Origin: Saprospiraceae bacterium
GTDB lineage: Bacteria; Bacteroidota; Bacteroidia; Chitinophagales; Saprospiraceae
Length of the DNA stretch: 64,000 nucleotides
Assembly (NCBI GenBank): GCA_028285545.1
Contig: JANQPA010000012.1
Coordinates: 1-64,000, forward strand
Reading direction: 5' to 3'
Positions 1 through 10,014 of this stretch are shown here, in pieces (within the stretch, counting starts at the first letter, position 1; each line of letters opens with the position of its first letter). The position numbers and the translations under genes are program-made. The notes under the pieces are model-generated. The model saw only the letters and a program-made list of their open reading frames with translations, made no database searches and was not told where the DNA came from.

Positions 1-4
1 TCTT

Positions 5-61
5 TTTGAGGGGTGATTTTTAAGGAAAAATGGAATTTTTCCTTAAAAATCACCCCTCAAA
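5..61. terminator. Perfect 26-bp hairpin, terminator of aspS
   Basis: Two perfectly complementary 26-nt arms (5-30 and 36-61) surround a 5-nt loop. Each arm begins or ends in an A/T run, so the structure can act in both directions. It lies 55 bp beyond the aspS stop codon on the minus strand and probably also serves a rightward gene outside the window. Confidence 0.8.
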
Positions 62-116
62 GAAATATTATTGGCTGGCGAATCCGTACGGATGAGACAA
101 CCCCATTCAATCAAAT

Positions 117-1895
117 TTACTCTATCTCTTCTTCAATATGTTGAAGATCCAATTTTAGTTCATCCAATTGCTCTTTGTCTACCGCCGCCGGGGCATCAAT
201 CATCATGTCTCTTCCTTGGTTATTTTTAGGAAAGGCGATGAAATCACGAATAGAACTTTGACCATTCATTACGGCACAAAGGCGGTCAAAACCAAAGGCA
301 ATACCCCCATGAGGTGGTGCTCCATACTCAAAAGCACCCATCAAAAAGCCAAATTGATTCTCTGCTTCTTCATCAGTAAAACCTAAAAGTGTAAAGTTTT
401 TAGCCTGCAATTCTCTGTCATGGATACGGATAGAGCCTCCTCCAATTTCGGCACCATTGATGACCAAGTCATAAGCATCGGCCCTCAAGCTCTTCATCGT
501 TTGAAAATCTCCATTCAACATCCTTGGAATATCTTCTTTTTTAGGAGAAGTAAATGGATGATGCATGGCATGGAAGCGCTCAGCCTCTTCATCCCACTCC
601 AAGAGTGGAAAATCCAATACCCAAAGTGGCTTAAAATCTCCTTCCTTCATCAAGCCCATTCTGCGTCCCATTTCAAGTCGAAGTTCATTGAGCTGTTTAC
701 GAGTCTTGTCTGTCTCTCCTGCCAAAATCAGCATGAGATCACCTGGTTTTGCCCCCATCTTCTCAGCCCAAGCTTTCAAAGCTTCATCGTCAAAAAATTT
801 GCCTACAGAAGACTTAAAGGAGCCATCCTGATTGTACTTAACATATACCAGGCCGCGTGCTCCTATTTGAGGGCGCTTCACCCAATCGGTTAACTGATCA
901 ATTTGTTTACGGGTATATTCTGCCTGGCCTTCTGCTACAATTCCCACTACCAATTCTGCACTGTCAAATACGATAAATCCTTTATCCTTAGCCAGGTCAT
1001 TCAATTCTGTAAACTGCATGCCAAAGCGAAGGTCTGGTTTGTCCGAACCATATAAACGCAAGGCATCATCATAATACATACGGGGAAAATCCGGCAATCC
1101 AATTCCTTTCAAAGTTTTAAATACATGCTTGGTCAAGCCTTCAAATGTATTTAGAATATCCTCTTGAGTCACAAATGACATTTCGCAGTCAATCTGAGTA
1201 AATTCTGGTTGACGATCGGCCCGAAGGTCTTCATCCCGAAAACATTTTACAATCTGAAAATATTTGTCAAGACCAGAGATCATCAGGATCTGCTTAAAAG
1301 TCTGTGGTGATTGTGGCAGAGCATAAAACTGCCCAGGGTTCATTCTGCTGGGAACAATAAAATCACGTGCTCCTTCAGGGGTGCTCTTGATAAGATTAGG
1401 TGTTTCGACTTCAATAAAGCCTTCCCCACTTAGATACTTTCTCACTTCAAGAGATAACTGAGATCGGAAAATGATGTTGTTTTGTACCGAGCCACGACGT
1501 AGATCCAGATAGCGATATTTCATGCGCAGATCGTCACCACCGTCGGTATCTTCTTCAATGGTAAAAGGAGGAAGTTTGGCAGGGTTGAGAACCTTAAGTT
1601 CAGATACCTCTATTTCAATATCACCGGTAGGGATATTAGGGTTTTTAGAAGTCCGCTCAATTACTTTCCCGCTTACCTGGATAACAAATTCGCGCCCCAG
1701 GCTTCGCGCAAGTTCAAATAGAGCAGCATCTGATTTTTCCTCACTAAAGATTAATTGAGTAATGCCATAGCGGTCCCGTAGGTCGGTCCACATCATAAAA
1801 CCCTTATCGCGTGATTTCTGTACCCACCCACTAAGGGTTACGGTTTGGCCTACCTGTTCAATTCTTAATTCTCCACAATGGTGCGTTCGATACAT
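117..1895 (-). CDS. aspS: Aspartate--tRNA ligase
   Basis: Charges tRNA-Asp with aspartate in the cytoplasm. The 592-residue length is that of bacterial-type AspRS. It begins with an OB-fold anticodon-binding domain (about residues 1-110, with [20 protein letters not shown]), followed by the class II catalytic core: motif 2 is visible as [16 protein letters not shown] and motif 3 as [10 protein letters not shown] near the C-terminus. The insertion between motifs 2 and 3 fits the GAD domain of bacterial AspRS. The ATG at 1895 gives the canonical N-terminus [10 protein letters not shown]. The gene stands alone, with a strong hairpin after its stop. Whether it is discriminating or also charges tRNA-Asn cannot be told from this window. 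Confidence 0.97.
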   Translation of the reverse strand: MYRTHHCGELRIEQVGQTVTLSGWVQKSRDKGFMMWTDLRDRYGITQLIFSEEKSDAALFELARSLGREFVIQVSGKVIERTSKNPNIPTGDIEIEVSELKVLNPAKLPPFTIEEDTDGGDDLRMKYRYLDLRRGSVQNNIIFRSQLSLEVRKYLSGEGFIEVETPNLIKSTPEGARDFIVPSRMNPGQFYALPQSPQTFKQILMISGLDKYFQIVKCFRDEDLRADRQPEFTQIDCEMSFVTQEDILNTFEGLTKHVFKTLKGIGLPDFPRMYYDDALRLYGSDKPDLRFGMQFTELNDLAKDKGFIVFDSAELVVGIVAEGQAEYTRKQIDQLTDWVKRPQIGARGLVYVKYNQDGSFKSSVGKFFDDEALKAWAEKMGAKPGDLMLILAGETDKTRKQLNELRLEMGRRMGLMKEGDFKPLWVLDFPLLEWDEEAERFHAMHHPFTSPKKEDIPRMLNGDFQTMKSLRADAYDLVINGAEIGGGSIRIHDRELQAKNFTLLGFTDEEAENQFGFLMGAFEYGAPPHGGIAFGFDRLCAVMNGQSSIRDFIAFPKNNQGRDMMIDAPAAVDKEQLDELKLDLQHIEEEIE

Positions 1896-2219
1896 GATGC
1901 TAGTATTTTAGATTGTATTGGGATCAATAATTTTTTTGTTAACGAAAAAAAGGAGCTTGTGGTTCCATTTTCGAAATGGTGCCGCAAAATTATGTTTTTC
2001 TTTTGAGAAAGGGGAAGGTTTTTTATGTAATTGTACTATATCTCTGACTGCCGTCAGGCAGGCTTTAGGATGTTTAGAATACCTTTGGACAACATAAGCG
2101 TTGCCCCTCCAGACATCCTGAAGGATATAGTACAGTTAATGTTAAATTTATACGGCACTCCTATTTGACCCCCCAAATTAATATCCTTACCTTGCAGCCA
2201 CACAGTGTATAGCAGAATT
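1896..2219. other. Divergent intergenic region aspS / cation transporter
   Basis: About 320 bp without a gene between two divergent genes. On the minus strand, 1985-1992 read as TAATTTTG, matching the Bacteroidota -7 consensus TAnnTTTG; it is about 90 bp upstream of aspS and lacks a clear -33 partner, so it is only a weak promoter candidate. At 2044-2063 there is a small GC-rich element (CTGACTGCCGTCAGGCAG) with nested inverted repeats, resembling one at 60679-60697. Confidence 0.4.
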
Positions 2220-4631
2220 ATGAGTACTATAGCGAAAGAAGTTAGGAAATTTGGAACTGCCCCGGTATTTTTTACGGCCATCTCTACTATCCTTGGGGCC
2301 GTTATGTTTTTACGTTTTGGATTTGCTGTAGGGCAGGTAGGACTAGTAGGCACAATCGCCATTGTGCTCATAGGACATATGGTTACCATACCAACTGCCA
2401 TGGCCATTGCAGAAATTGCTACCAACCAAAAAGTAGAGGGTGGAGGAGAATATTATATTATGTCTCGCTCATTTGGATTGGTAATTGGTTCTACTATAGG
2501 AATTACCCTATATCTTTCTCAGGCTATAAGTGTAGCCTTTTATATAATTGCCTTTGCCGAAGCCTTTTCTTCTCTTTTTGAATGGTTGATTGCCAATTAT
2601 AATTTAGATCCTAATCTGGTTTGGTTATTAAATAAAAAACAAACCGTTAGCATTCCTGCTCTATTTTTACTCACTGCCATCGTATTATCGAAGGGGGCAG
2701 AGTTGGGCGTAAAAACTTTATATATTGTAGTAGCCACCCTTTTTATTTCTTTGGTTGCTTTTTTTATTGGCACTACTGATTATAATAAAGAAAATGCACT
2801 GGACCCTTTTGCTCACGTAGGAAATAATGAATCCGTATTTCGACCAGCAAAAAAGGATACCACTCCTATTGCTAAGCAGGAAGACACCTATGTTATTGAT
2901 ACTATTGGGGGTTTTCCCATTAGAGAAAAAATTGAAGAGGGCAGTACTGTTGGTCCTGCAACTAATGAAAATCAGAGAACACCCATTGAAACTTTCAGTT
3001 TTTTTGCTGTTTTTGCCATCATTTTTCCTGCCTTTACCGGTATGACCGCTGGCGTTGGCCTTTCGGGTGATCTTCGAAATCCGCGCAAATCCATTCCATT
3101 GGGCACACTGGCAGCAACCATTTCCGGAATGGTTATCTATTTTTTAATTGCTTATAAATTAGCTGTATCTGCCAGCCCTGAAGATTTAGCAGATACCAGC
3201 AAGTTGGTAATGGCAGATATTGCCTGGTATGGTCACTGGCTGATTCCAATTGGTTTAGCTGCAGCGACCATTTCCTCTGCCATTGGTTCCATTTTGGTGG
3301 CACCAAGAACTTTGCAAGCTATTGCAAAAGATCGAATCATCCCTTCACGGGGCATCAACTTCTGGCTGTCTAGAGGTAGAGGAAAAAATGATGAGCCTTT
3401 TAATAGTACGGTGATTACTGTGGCTGTTGCTTTCATTTTTGTGATGATGGGAGAATTAAATGCGGTAGCAGAGATCATTTCGATGTTTTTTATGGTTACT
3501 TATGGAACTTTGTGTTTGATTTCATTTCTTCAACATTTTTCTGCAGACCCATCTTACCGTCCCACTTTCCGTTCCAGGTGGTATATTTCTCTATTTGGAG
3601 CAGTTGCCTGTTTCGGTTTGATGTTTTTCATGAATCCAGTTTACGCCTTTTTGGCCCTGCTTCTAATGATCATCATTTATTATCTGGTCAGCACTTACAA
3701 TCCAGATAAAAAGAATATCGCCGCCATTTTCCAAGGAGTAATTTTCCAGTTTAGCCGACAACTACAAGTATTTTTACAAAAAGCAGATAAAGAACAAACA
3801 GGAAGCTGGAGACCTTCAGCAGTATGTATTTCAGAAAATTCTTTTGAACGCCTGGCCGCCTTCGACTTGTTGAGGTGGATTTCCCAACGTTATGGCTTTG
3901 GTACCTACATACACAAAATCTCAGGCTATTTATCCAAAACTACCCACAGAGAGGCTAAAGTAAGTAAGGATCGACTTATCAAAATGGCAGAGGCTACTCA
4001 AAGTAATATATATATTGACACCTTAATAAGTCCGTCTTATACCTCAGCTATTGCCCAAGTAATACAATTGCCAGGTATTTCCGGCACTGAAAACAATTTA
4101 TTGTTACTGGAATTTTCAAAACATCATCCAGACAACCTGGCTGATATCGTTGATAATTTTAAATTAATCCGGTCAGTTGCTTTTGATGTTGTCATACTCG
4201 GTTCTTCGGAAAGAGGATTTGGGTTGAAACAAAGTATTCATATTTGGATCACTTCTCATGATTATGAAAATGCTAATTTGATGATTCTCCTGGGTTATAT
4301 TATTTTGGGGCATCGGGAATGGAGTCGGGGGCACATTAAAATCTTTGCTATTTTCCCAGAAGAAACTATGCAGAGTGAAAGAGAACGATTGTTAGGTCTT
4401 ATTGAAGATGGGCAATTGCCTATTTCTTCTCATAATATTGAGTTCATCCAACAAAAAGAAGAGATGGAATCCAAAGTCATCATCCGGGAAAAATCAAAGG
4501 ATGCAGATTTGACTATAGTAGGTATACGCGATGAAGCCATTAAGCATGAAGGGATTGTACTTTTTGAAGGCTTCCAGAATATTGGAAATATGCTCTTTGT
4601 AAATTCGGCAGAAGGAAAGAAGATAAAATAA
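2220..4631 (+). CDS. SLC12/APC-type cation-chloride cotransporter-like membrane protein
   Basis: A membrane transporter with an APC-superfamily core (about residues 1-500) containing roughly twelve hydrophobic segments, and a soluble C-terminal region of about 300 residues, as in the Na-K-Cl/K-Cl cotransporter family. The first helix ISTILGAVMFLRFGFAVGQV resembles the conserved TM1 of SLC12 proteins, and PAFTGMTAGVGLSGDLRNP matches the conserved loop after TM6. The C-terminal part looks like the cytoplasmic regulatory domain of this family. I chose the ATG at 2220; an in-frame GTG at 2205 would add five residues. Monocistronic, divergent from aspS. The transported ion cannot be decided from sequence. 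Confidence 0.85.
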   Translation: MSTIAKEVRKFGTAPVFFTAISTILGAVMFLRFGFAVGQVGLVGTIAIVLIGHMVTIPTAMAIAEIATNQKVEGGGEYYIMSRSFGLVIGSTIGITLYLSQAISVAFYIIAFAEAFSSLFEWLIANYNLDPNLVWLLNKKQTVSIPALFLLTAIVLSKGAELGVKTLYIVVATLFISLVAFFIGTTDYNKENALDPFAHVGNNESVFRPAKKDTTPIAKQEDTYVIDTIGGFPIREKIEEGSTVGPATNENQRTPIETFSFFAVFAIIFPAFTGMTAGVGLSGDLRNPRKSIPLGTLAATISGMVIYFLIAYKLAVSASPEDLADTSKLVMADIAWYGHWLIPIGLAAATISSAIGSILVAPRTLQAIAKDRIIPSRGINFWLSRGRGKNDEPFNSTVITVAVAFIFVMMGELNAVAEIISMFFMVTYGTLCLISFLQHFSADPSYRPTFRSRWYISLFGAVACFGLMFFMNPVYAFLALLLMIIIYYLVSTYNPDKKNIAAIFQGVIFQFSRQLQVFLQKADKEQTGSWRPSAVCISENSFERLAAFDLLRWISQRYGFGTYIHKISGYLSKTTHREAKVSKDRLIKMAEATQSNIYIDTLISPSYTSAIAQVIQLPGISGTENNLLLLEFSKHHPDNLADIVDNFKLIRSVAFDVVILGSSERGFGLKQSIHIWITSHDYENANLMILLGYIILGHREWSRGHIKIFAIFPEETMQSERERLLGLIEDGQLPISSHNIEFIQQKEEMESKVIIREKSKDADLTIVGIRDEAIKHEGIVLFEGFQNIGNMLFVNSAEGKKIK

Positions 4632-4814
4632 ATGTCAACAAATTTACCTGACAAAAGTCACCCTACTTATAGGTTTTAATGATTAGTTTTAGCCCATATA
4701 AGTATCAACCCAATTGATTTTAACATTACACTCTACATTATTTAGACAAATTCTATATACTGGTCTTGTTTAACCTGTTTACAGAAACATGACATATAGT
4801 CGATTTGATGGTTA

Positions 4815-4822
4815 TATTTTTG
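4815..4822 (+). promoter_or_regulatory. Candidate -7 element upstream of hemA
   Basis: TATTTTTG matches the Bacteroidota -7 consensus TAnnTTTG and lies 22 bp before the hemA ATG, implying a very short leader. No convincing -33 TTTG was seen at the right distance, so this is tentative. Confidence 0.35.
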
Positions 4823-4844
4823 TAGGGCGTAAACTATTGAGCAA

Positions 4845-6083
4845 ATGTTAGACCAATTTAAAATCATTACCGTCACTCATAAGCGAATTAACCTGAAAGA
4901 CATCGGGAATTTCGTTATCAAGCCCCAGGAGGGCCAGTCTCTGCAAGAACAGCTTGAGGAGGTCAAAGCTGCATTTGGCTTTACTGAATTTATGTATGTG
5001 GCAACCTGCAATCGGGTAATGTATTTTTTTCTGGCTGACTACACGCTTGACAAGGAATTTACAACTCGTTTTTTCGATTACATCAATCCGCAGCTTGCTC
5101 CGCAATGGAAAGCTCAGATAGAGGACATCTGTTTTTCTTATGAAGGTATTCATGCTTTAAGGCATTTGTTTAATGTATCCGCTTCTATTGATTCTTTGGT
5201 AATTGGTGAGCGTCAGATTTTGGGACAGTTGAGAGAAGCTTATGAGCAATGCAAATCCTGGAAGCTCACAGGTGATAATATTCGCCTGGCTATGGATAAG
5301 GCAGTAGTGGCAGCAAAATCTGTTTACTCAAATACACAGATTGGGGACAAGCCTGTTTCGGTTGTATCTCTTGCTACCCAAAAGCTGTTAAATGCCAATG
5401 TAAAAAAAGATGCACGGATATTAGTTGTAGGAGCGGGTCAGACCAACCAATTAATGGCTAAATTTTTGGCCAAACATCAATTCAATCAAGTCTCAGTTTT
5501 TAACAGAACCGTGGAAAAGGCTGCTCAGGTAGCAGGTCTTGTTGAAGGCAATGCCTATTCATTACAAGATTTATACTCTTATGAGGAAGGCTTTGATTGC
5601 CTGGTGGTTTGTACAGCAGTGAAAGAACCTATTATTACCAAAAAATTATACGAGCAGCTTCTCCAAGGGGAAACTACCCGCAAAGTGATCATTGATCTCG
5701 CTATTCCTCATAATGTTGAAGAAGCTATTTTAAAAGAATATCCTGTTCAATATATCGAAATTGAGGGTTTGCGTTCTTTGGCCCAGGATAATCTTTCTGC
5801 CCGCGAGAACGAAGTAGTCAATGCACAGGCCATTTTGGAAAAATATCTGGAAGAATTCCCTATTCTTTATAAGCAACGCAAATTGGAGTTAGCCATGCGT
5901 CAGGTACCCACCGAAATTAAAGCCGTTAAGGTTAAAGCCATTAATGAAGTATTTCGTAAAGAAGTAGAAGAGTTGGATGATCAAACGCAAGAATTGATTG
6001 AAAGAATGATGGCTTATATGGAAAAGAAATGTATCGGCATCCCTATGAAGGCTGCAAGAGAAACCTTCTTAGAGATTCAATAG
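4845..6083 (+). CDS. hemA: Glutamyl-tRNA reductase
   Basis: Reduces glutamyl-tRNA to glutamate-1-semialdehyde with NADPH, the first step of tetrapyrrole synthesis by the C5 pathway. The catalytic cysteine is in YVATCNRV (C55), and the family signature GERQILGQLREAY follows at about residue 121. The Rossmann NADPH-binding domain is visible at ILVVGAGQTNQLMAKFL, and the C-terminal dimerisation helices contain LARENEV-like sequence (SARENEVVNAQ). At 412 residues it is the usual family length. Its 3' end overlaps the convergent methyltransferase gene by 15 bp. No other haem genes are nearby. Confidence 0.95.
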   Translation: MLDQFKIITVTHKRINLKDIGNFVIKPQEGQSLQEQLEEVKAAFGFTEFMYVATCNRVMYFFLADYTLDKEFTTRFFDYINPQLAPQWKAQIEDICFSYEGIHALRHLFNVSASIDSLVIGERQILGQLREAYEQCKSWKLTGDNIRLAMDKAVVAAKSVYSNTQIGDKPVSVVSLATQKLLNANVKKDARILVVGAGQTNQLMAKFLAKHQFNQVSVFNRTVEKAAQVAGLVEGNAYSLQDLYSYEEGFDCLVVCTAVKEPIITKKLYEQLLQGETTRKVIIDLAIPHNVEEAILKEYPVQYIEIEGLRSLAQDNLSARENEVVNAQAILEKYLEEFPILYKQRKLELAMRQVPTEIKAVKVKAINEVFRKEVEELDDQTQELIERMMAYMEKKCIGIPMKAARETFLEIQ

Positions 6084-7229
6084 TCTTTCCAGGTAATGGT
6101 ATTCAATACCAAATTCATTCTTTAATTCTGTTACTGTTTCAAAAGCAGAGGGTTTCTTCTTTCCTTTCATTCCTACTATCATCATATTTTTGGGAGTATG
6201 TTCAGTAGAAATGAATTCAAATACCTTGGTTCTATATCCAGATGCTTCCATTAAAAGGGAACGAATACTATCTGTGAGGAGTTCTGCTTGTCTTTCCAAC
6301 AATATTCCATGCTTGAGCATTTTACCAAAAGTGTCTTTTGGAGACATGCTTTTTCGAACTTGCTTATGGCAACAGGGAGCTACAATAATGATTTCGGCAT
6401 TGCTTTTTATTCCCTTTGCAATGGCAATATCTGTAGCTATGTCGCAGGCATGCAGTGCAATCAACATGTCCATTTCACTTGAAGGATAATCCATGATATC
6501 CATTGCCATAAAATTTAAACCCTGGTATGCTGCCTCACTTGCCAGATTATTGCAAAACTCAACCAATTGTGGTCTCAATTCAATCCCGGTTATCTGAGCA
6601 TTCATGCCATGATTCTGGTTTAGGTGGTCATAAAGTGCAAAGGTAAGATAGCCCTTTCCGGAGCCCATATCTACAATTTTGGGCGTTTTGGGAAGCGCAT
6701 ACTGCTTTAATAAGCTTTCAATAATTTCAATATATTTATTGATCTGCTTAAATTTTTTCTGTCCACTTTTCAACACTTGATCATCAGAACCAGTGATGCC
6801 AAGAGATTTTAAATAAGGGTTGTTTTCTGCTTTTATGAGTCGTTGTTTTTGCTTATTGTGATGGATATCGGGGATGGAAGTAGAACTGGGTGGTTTTGAG
6901 AGCAAACGCGCTTTTCTTTTTTTATTGAATAAAAGAATATAGTCTTTTTCGCTAGTAAATAAATTAGCTTCAAGAAAATCAGCACCAAGATATTTATCAA
7001 ATGAGGAAAGAGCCTCATCCAATAGATAATTTTTCGTTTCGTCCTTATTGGGATAGCGATACAAAAAATTTAGATGAAGCTCTGATTTGATTTTAACAGG
7101 TCGAACATAGATATTTTTCAAATCAGTAGTTTTATCTCTTGATTTGCTGAGGGTGATCCTAATTAGGGTCCCAGAGAGAAAACTAGATTTGACCTGATTT
7201 AAAAATTGTGATTTATCATTTTGTATCAT
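6069..7229 (-). CDS. SAM-dependent methyltransferase (Methyltransf_32-like)
   Basis: A 386-residue protein whose C-terminal half is a class I methyltransferase. The SAM-binding motif I is IVDMGSGKGYLTFAL (about residue 190), and ALHACDIATDIAI and IIVAPCCHKQVR follow. This HACD...PCCH pattern is typical of the METTL25/RRNAD1-like Methyltransf_32 family, for which RNA substrates have been proposed. The N-terminal 130 residues form a separate, basic domain that I do not recognise and that may bind nucleic acid. Convergent with hemA and overlapping it by 15 bp. The substrate is unknown. Confidence 0.8.
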   Translation of the reverse strand: MIQNDKSQFLNQVKSSFLSGTLIRITLSKSRDKTTDLKNIYVRPVKIKSELHLNFLYRYPNKDETKNYLLDEALSSFDKYLGADFLEANLFTSEKDYILLFNKKRKARLLSKPPSSTSIPDIHHNKQKQRLIKAENNPYLKSLGITGSDDQVLKSGQKKFKQINKYIEIIESLLKQYALPKTPKIVDMGSGKGYLTFALYDHLNQNHGMNAQITGIELRPQLVEFCNNLASEAAYQGLNFMAMDIMDYPSSEMDMLIALHACDIATDIAIAKGIKSNAEIIIVAPCCHKQVRKSMSPKDTFGKMLKHGILLERQAELLTDSIRSLLMEASGYRTKVFEFISTEHTPKNMMIVGMKGKKKPSAFETVTELKNEFGIEYHYLERLLNL

Positions 7230-7434
7230 GTTAATCCTTGAATGTCATTATTACCTAAACAAGGTTTAGAGATGTTAATGTTATTTTGTTTATACACCTA
7301 AATTCTTGTTAGAACAATCTTAAGAGAGAAAACATCTTAGCTTAATTCTTAGTTTTATCGTAAATTGAAAATTACTAAAAAGAAATTAATATTCGATCGA
7401 AGGTATAGCCTATCGTTATTTCTTCAATAATAAA

Positions 7435-8025
7435 ATGACTATGCGTAGCTTGATAGTTTTGATGTTGATGATTTCATTCGGTTCATTTTGTTTCGGTCAA
7501 GGGACCGTTCAGATTAATGGGCAATATTACCCTTATACCATAGATGATTGTGGAGACACGCTGATACTGGCTACCTTTACAGATATACCCATCACCTCTT
7601 TGAAAATATTTAATAGTAAGGAAGATCGCAGACGTTATGATAAATATCGAGAATATGCAGCTAAAGTTTATCCATATGCCGTGGAAGCCATTCGAGTATT
7701 TCGTAAAATGGAAGAGGAAACTGCCGATCTCAAAAAAGGCAAAAGGAAGAAGTACATCCGACAGTTGAAAAAGGATCTAAAAAATGAATTCTCTGGGCCT
7801 ATTAAAAAATTGACTAAAACTCAGGGAAAAATCCTTATTAAAATGATAGAAAGAGAACTTGAGACTCCTTTATTTGACCTATTAAAAGATTTAAGAGGTG
7901 GCCTCAATGCCAATTATTGGAATTTTATAGGAAGCCTTTATGGGCATAAATTAAAAGAGGGATATTTGGAAGGTGAAGATCCTATTATGGATGCAGTGCT
8001 GAATGATATGGATTTAATATATTAA
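7435..8025 (+). CDS. DUF4294 family secreted protein
   Basis: A 196-residue protein with an N-terminal signal peptide (hydrophobic core LIVLMLMISFGSFCFG, then Q as the likely mature end). The mature part matches the Bacteroidota-specific DUF4294 family: a short beta-rich start (INGQYYPYTIDDCGDTLIL), a central basic helix (KKGKRKKYIRQLKKDLKNEF) and an acidic C-terminus. The function of the family is unknown; it is presumably periplasmic. An alternative ATG lies two codons downstream. Single gene, closed by a strong bidirectional hairpin. Confidence 0.8.
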   Translation: MTMRSLIVLMLMISFGSFCFGQGTVQINGQYYPYTIDDCGDTLILATFTDIPITSLKIFNSKEDRRRYDKYREYAAKVYPYAVEAIRVFRKMEEETADLKKGKRKKYIRQLKKDLKNEFSGPIKKLTKTQGKILIKMIERELETPLFDLLKDLRGGLNANYWNFIGSLYGHKLKEGYLEGEDPIMDAVLNDMDLIY

Positions 8026-8027
8026 TA

Positions 8028-8091
8028 ATAATTGGGCTTGTATAAAAACTAAAATTTTATAAAATTTTAGTTTTTATACAAGCCCAATTAT
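8028..8091. terminator. Perfect 32-bp hairpin between convergent genes
   Basis: A self-complementary stretch with 32-nt arms (8028-8059 and 8060-8091) and no spacer, so the tip must open to form a loop. It lies between convergent genes ending at 8025 and 8109, and is AT-rich on both shoulders, as expected of a bidirectional terminator. Confidence 0.85.
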
Positions 8092-8108
8092 CTTGAAAAT
8101 AGATAAAC

Positions 8109-9635
8109 TCACTGCCCCTTTCCTTTCACTCTTAGCTCCATTCCCTCTTTAATAAAATCCGAATGAAGCTGGTTAAAGTTTTTAATTTTATTTACAGAAG
8201 TCTGATACTTTTTAGAAATACCCCATAAGGTATCTCCCTGCTCTACTTTATATAAAGTGACAGCACTTTGACCAAGATTCAGGTGATCAAGAGGGATGAG
8301 ATCCGTATTTTTCAGTATGGGCTTCCCGTTCCAGGCACCATCTTGCTTGCGAATATTATTGTTAATATTCGTTGAATCTTTTTTGACGGAAGCCTTGCTG
8401 GGAGCAAAGGGATCATCTCTACCTGGGTCACCAGTAGGCGTATATTGTGGTTTATTGGGATCTACTTCTGGCTTTTCTTTGATCAAGCGGCCCATGATGT
8501 CCGGTTTGGTATCTGCCAAAACTGGTGCCACACTGATGTTGCTTCCTCTTAATTTTATCCTTTCCCCAGGAGCAGGTTCCTGCCCTGTCTGGAGACGATT
8601 GCGTTCTAACAATTTATTCAAATCCAATGCATACATGTTAGAAATATCGAGCATACTTTCTCCCTGACTGACCACATGCCAGAGGGATTTTCCACGGAAG
8701 GATTTTCTTTTAGGTTGCAGATAAACGATGGTTCCAGCTGCCAATTTCTGACTCTCTTCGATAATATGCTCATTATAGTCAATCAGAGAATTAGTTGAAT
8801 ACTTTAAGGCTTCTGCTATCTGAGTAACGGTCTGATTACCTTGACCTATAACGATGTACTTCACATCATTTTTCACTAAAATACCGGAGGCAATATGATC
8901 ATCTGCTGATGGTTCAGGAAGAGGGGGATAAGAAATATCCGCTTCTCCGGGAGCTAAATTAAAGTTTTGCCTTGGAGCATCTGCCTGGCTAGAGATTCCG
9001 CCTTGATTTTCTTCATTAAATTCACCGGTAGCTTCGGCAGACAAATCAATTTTTTTGCCTGGAGGGATGCTGGTATTGTCTGCCACTAACATATCTCTAT
9101 TACTAGAGGAGAAGCGATCATATTTATTCAATTTATATCGCTCTATTATACCAATCAGTTTTTTGGCATAGGAGGGGTTGGTTGCATACCCTGCTTTTTG
9201 AAGTCCAATGGCCCACTTTTTATAATTAGGGTTTTTCATTTTAAAAAGCTCGGCATACCGAGGTTTCTGTAGAAAAATGGAATGGTCGGCATAGGATGCT
9301 CTGGCAGAAGCATACACACGGAAATAGGAAGGAATTAAATTACCATTACGGTCATATTCATCATCTTCTTTGGGAAAATATTGTCCCGTCCAGTTACCAG
9401 AGATTTTTATGCCAAAATGATTATTGGCTTTGGTGGCCAAATCACTACGTCCGGAGTTGGATTCCAGGATACCCTGGGCCAGCTTAATGCTTGCAGGAAT
9501 ACCATACTTCTCCATTTCATAAATGGCAATGTCTTTAAACTTTTGGATATATGCCTCCTGAACACTTTGCTGCGCAAAGGCCGTCAAAACAAAGAACAAA
9601 AGAAACATAATGAATGATGCTCTTTTCAACCACAT
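8109..9635 (-). CDS. Secreted glucosaminidase with three LysM repeats
   Basis: A 508-residue exported cell-wall hydrolase. After a signal peptide (about residues 1-21, ending FVLTAFAQ), residues 25-165 form a glucosaminidase (FlgJ/LytD-like) domain with IKLAQGILESNSGRSDLA carrying the presumed catalytic glutamate, and NNHFGIK and YASARASYADHS as family hallmarks. Three LysM modules follow: at about 255-305 (degenerate), 315-365 (WHVVSQGESMLDISNMY) and 460-506 (YKVEQGDTLWGISKKY). They bind N-acetylglucosamine polymers and would hold the enzyme on peptidoglycan. The proline- and charge-rich segment 365-440 is probably a flexible linker. Likely role: peptidoglycan remodelling or daughter-cell separation. 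Confidence 0.9.
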   Translation of the reverse strand: MWLKRASFIMFLLFFVLTAFAQQSVQEAYIQKFKDIAIYEMEKYGIPASIKLAQGILESNSGRSDLATKANNHFGIKISGNWTGQYFPKEDDEYDRNGNLIPSYFRVYASARASYADHSIFLQKPRYAELFKMKNPNYKKWAIGLQKAGYATNPSYAKKLIGIIERYKLNKYDRFSSSNRDMLVADNTSIPPGKKIDLSAEATGEFNEENQGGISSQADAPRQNFNLAPGEADISYPPLPEPSADDHIASGILVKNDVKYIVIGQGNQTVTQIAEALKYSTNSLIDYNEHIIEESQKLAAGTIVYLQPKRKSFRGKSLWHVVSQGESMLDISNMYALDLNKLLERNRLQTGQEPAPGERIKLRGSNISVAPVLADTKPDIMGRLIKEKPEVDPNKPQYTPTGDPGRDDPFAPSKASVKKDSTNINNNIRKQDGAWNGKPILKNTDLIPLDHLNLGQSAVTLYKVEQGDTLWGISKKYQTSVNKIKNFNQLHSDFIKEGMELRVKGKGQ

Positions 9636-10014
9636 AATTCATGAATTTAGGGGGTTATGTAATGTTCATGGGACAAACGCAGGAACTTTCAAACAACCTT
9701 TTGATATTTTAAAAGCTGTCCTTCTTTTTCCGAACATCTACATAAACGACATGTTGTATTCAGCTTGTATCTCCCGCATGCCGAATTATCATTCTTTAAC
9801 GGCTTACAGCAAGACTTTAACGCTTATTTGAAGCTTAATGAGTTGAAATTAACATTTTACCGCTTTTAGTAGACTATGTTTGTGTGTTTTTTTTACGATG
9901 ACTTATTAGAAAGGGGTGCCAAAAAAAGGTTTGATTTAGGAAAAGGTAGGTGTTTGTAAGTGTGTGGTTTTGAGTTCCATGTTCCATGTTCCGTGTTCCG
10001 CGTGTGGTTTTTGT
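9636..10014. other. Intergenic region with left GTTCC repeats
   Basis: About 380 bp without a supported gene. The last part (9972-9999) holds tandem GTTCC-containing units that are the inverted counterpart of those at 10515-10548, framing the S23-type gene. I see nothing else recognisable. Confidence 0.5.
9972..9999 (+). repeat. GTTCC tandem repeat, left boundary of S23 cassette
   Basis: Starts GAGTTCCATGTTCCATG and continues with two more GTTCC units. The reverse complement of this type of unit occurs beyond the other end of the enclosed gene (10515-10548). Confidence 0.7.

Noticed and set aside
2054-2425. Minus-strand frame of 123 codons
   Set aside because: It mostly mirrors the start of the transporter gene, is rich in Met/Ile/Thr as expected of an antisense shadow, and has no recognisable domain.
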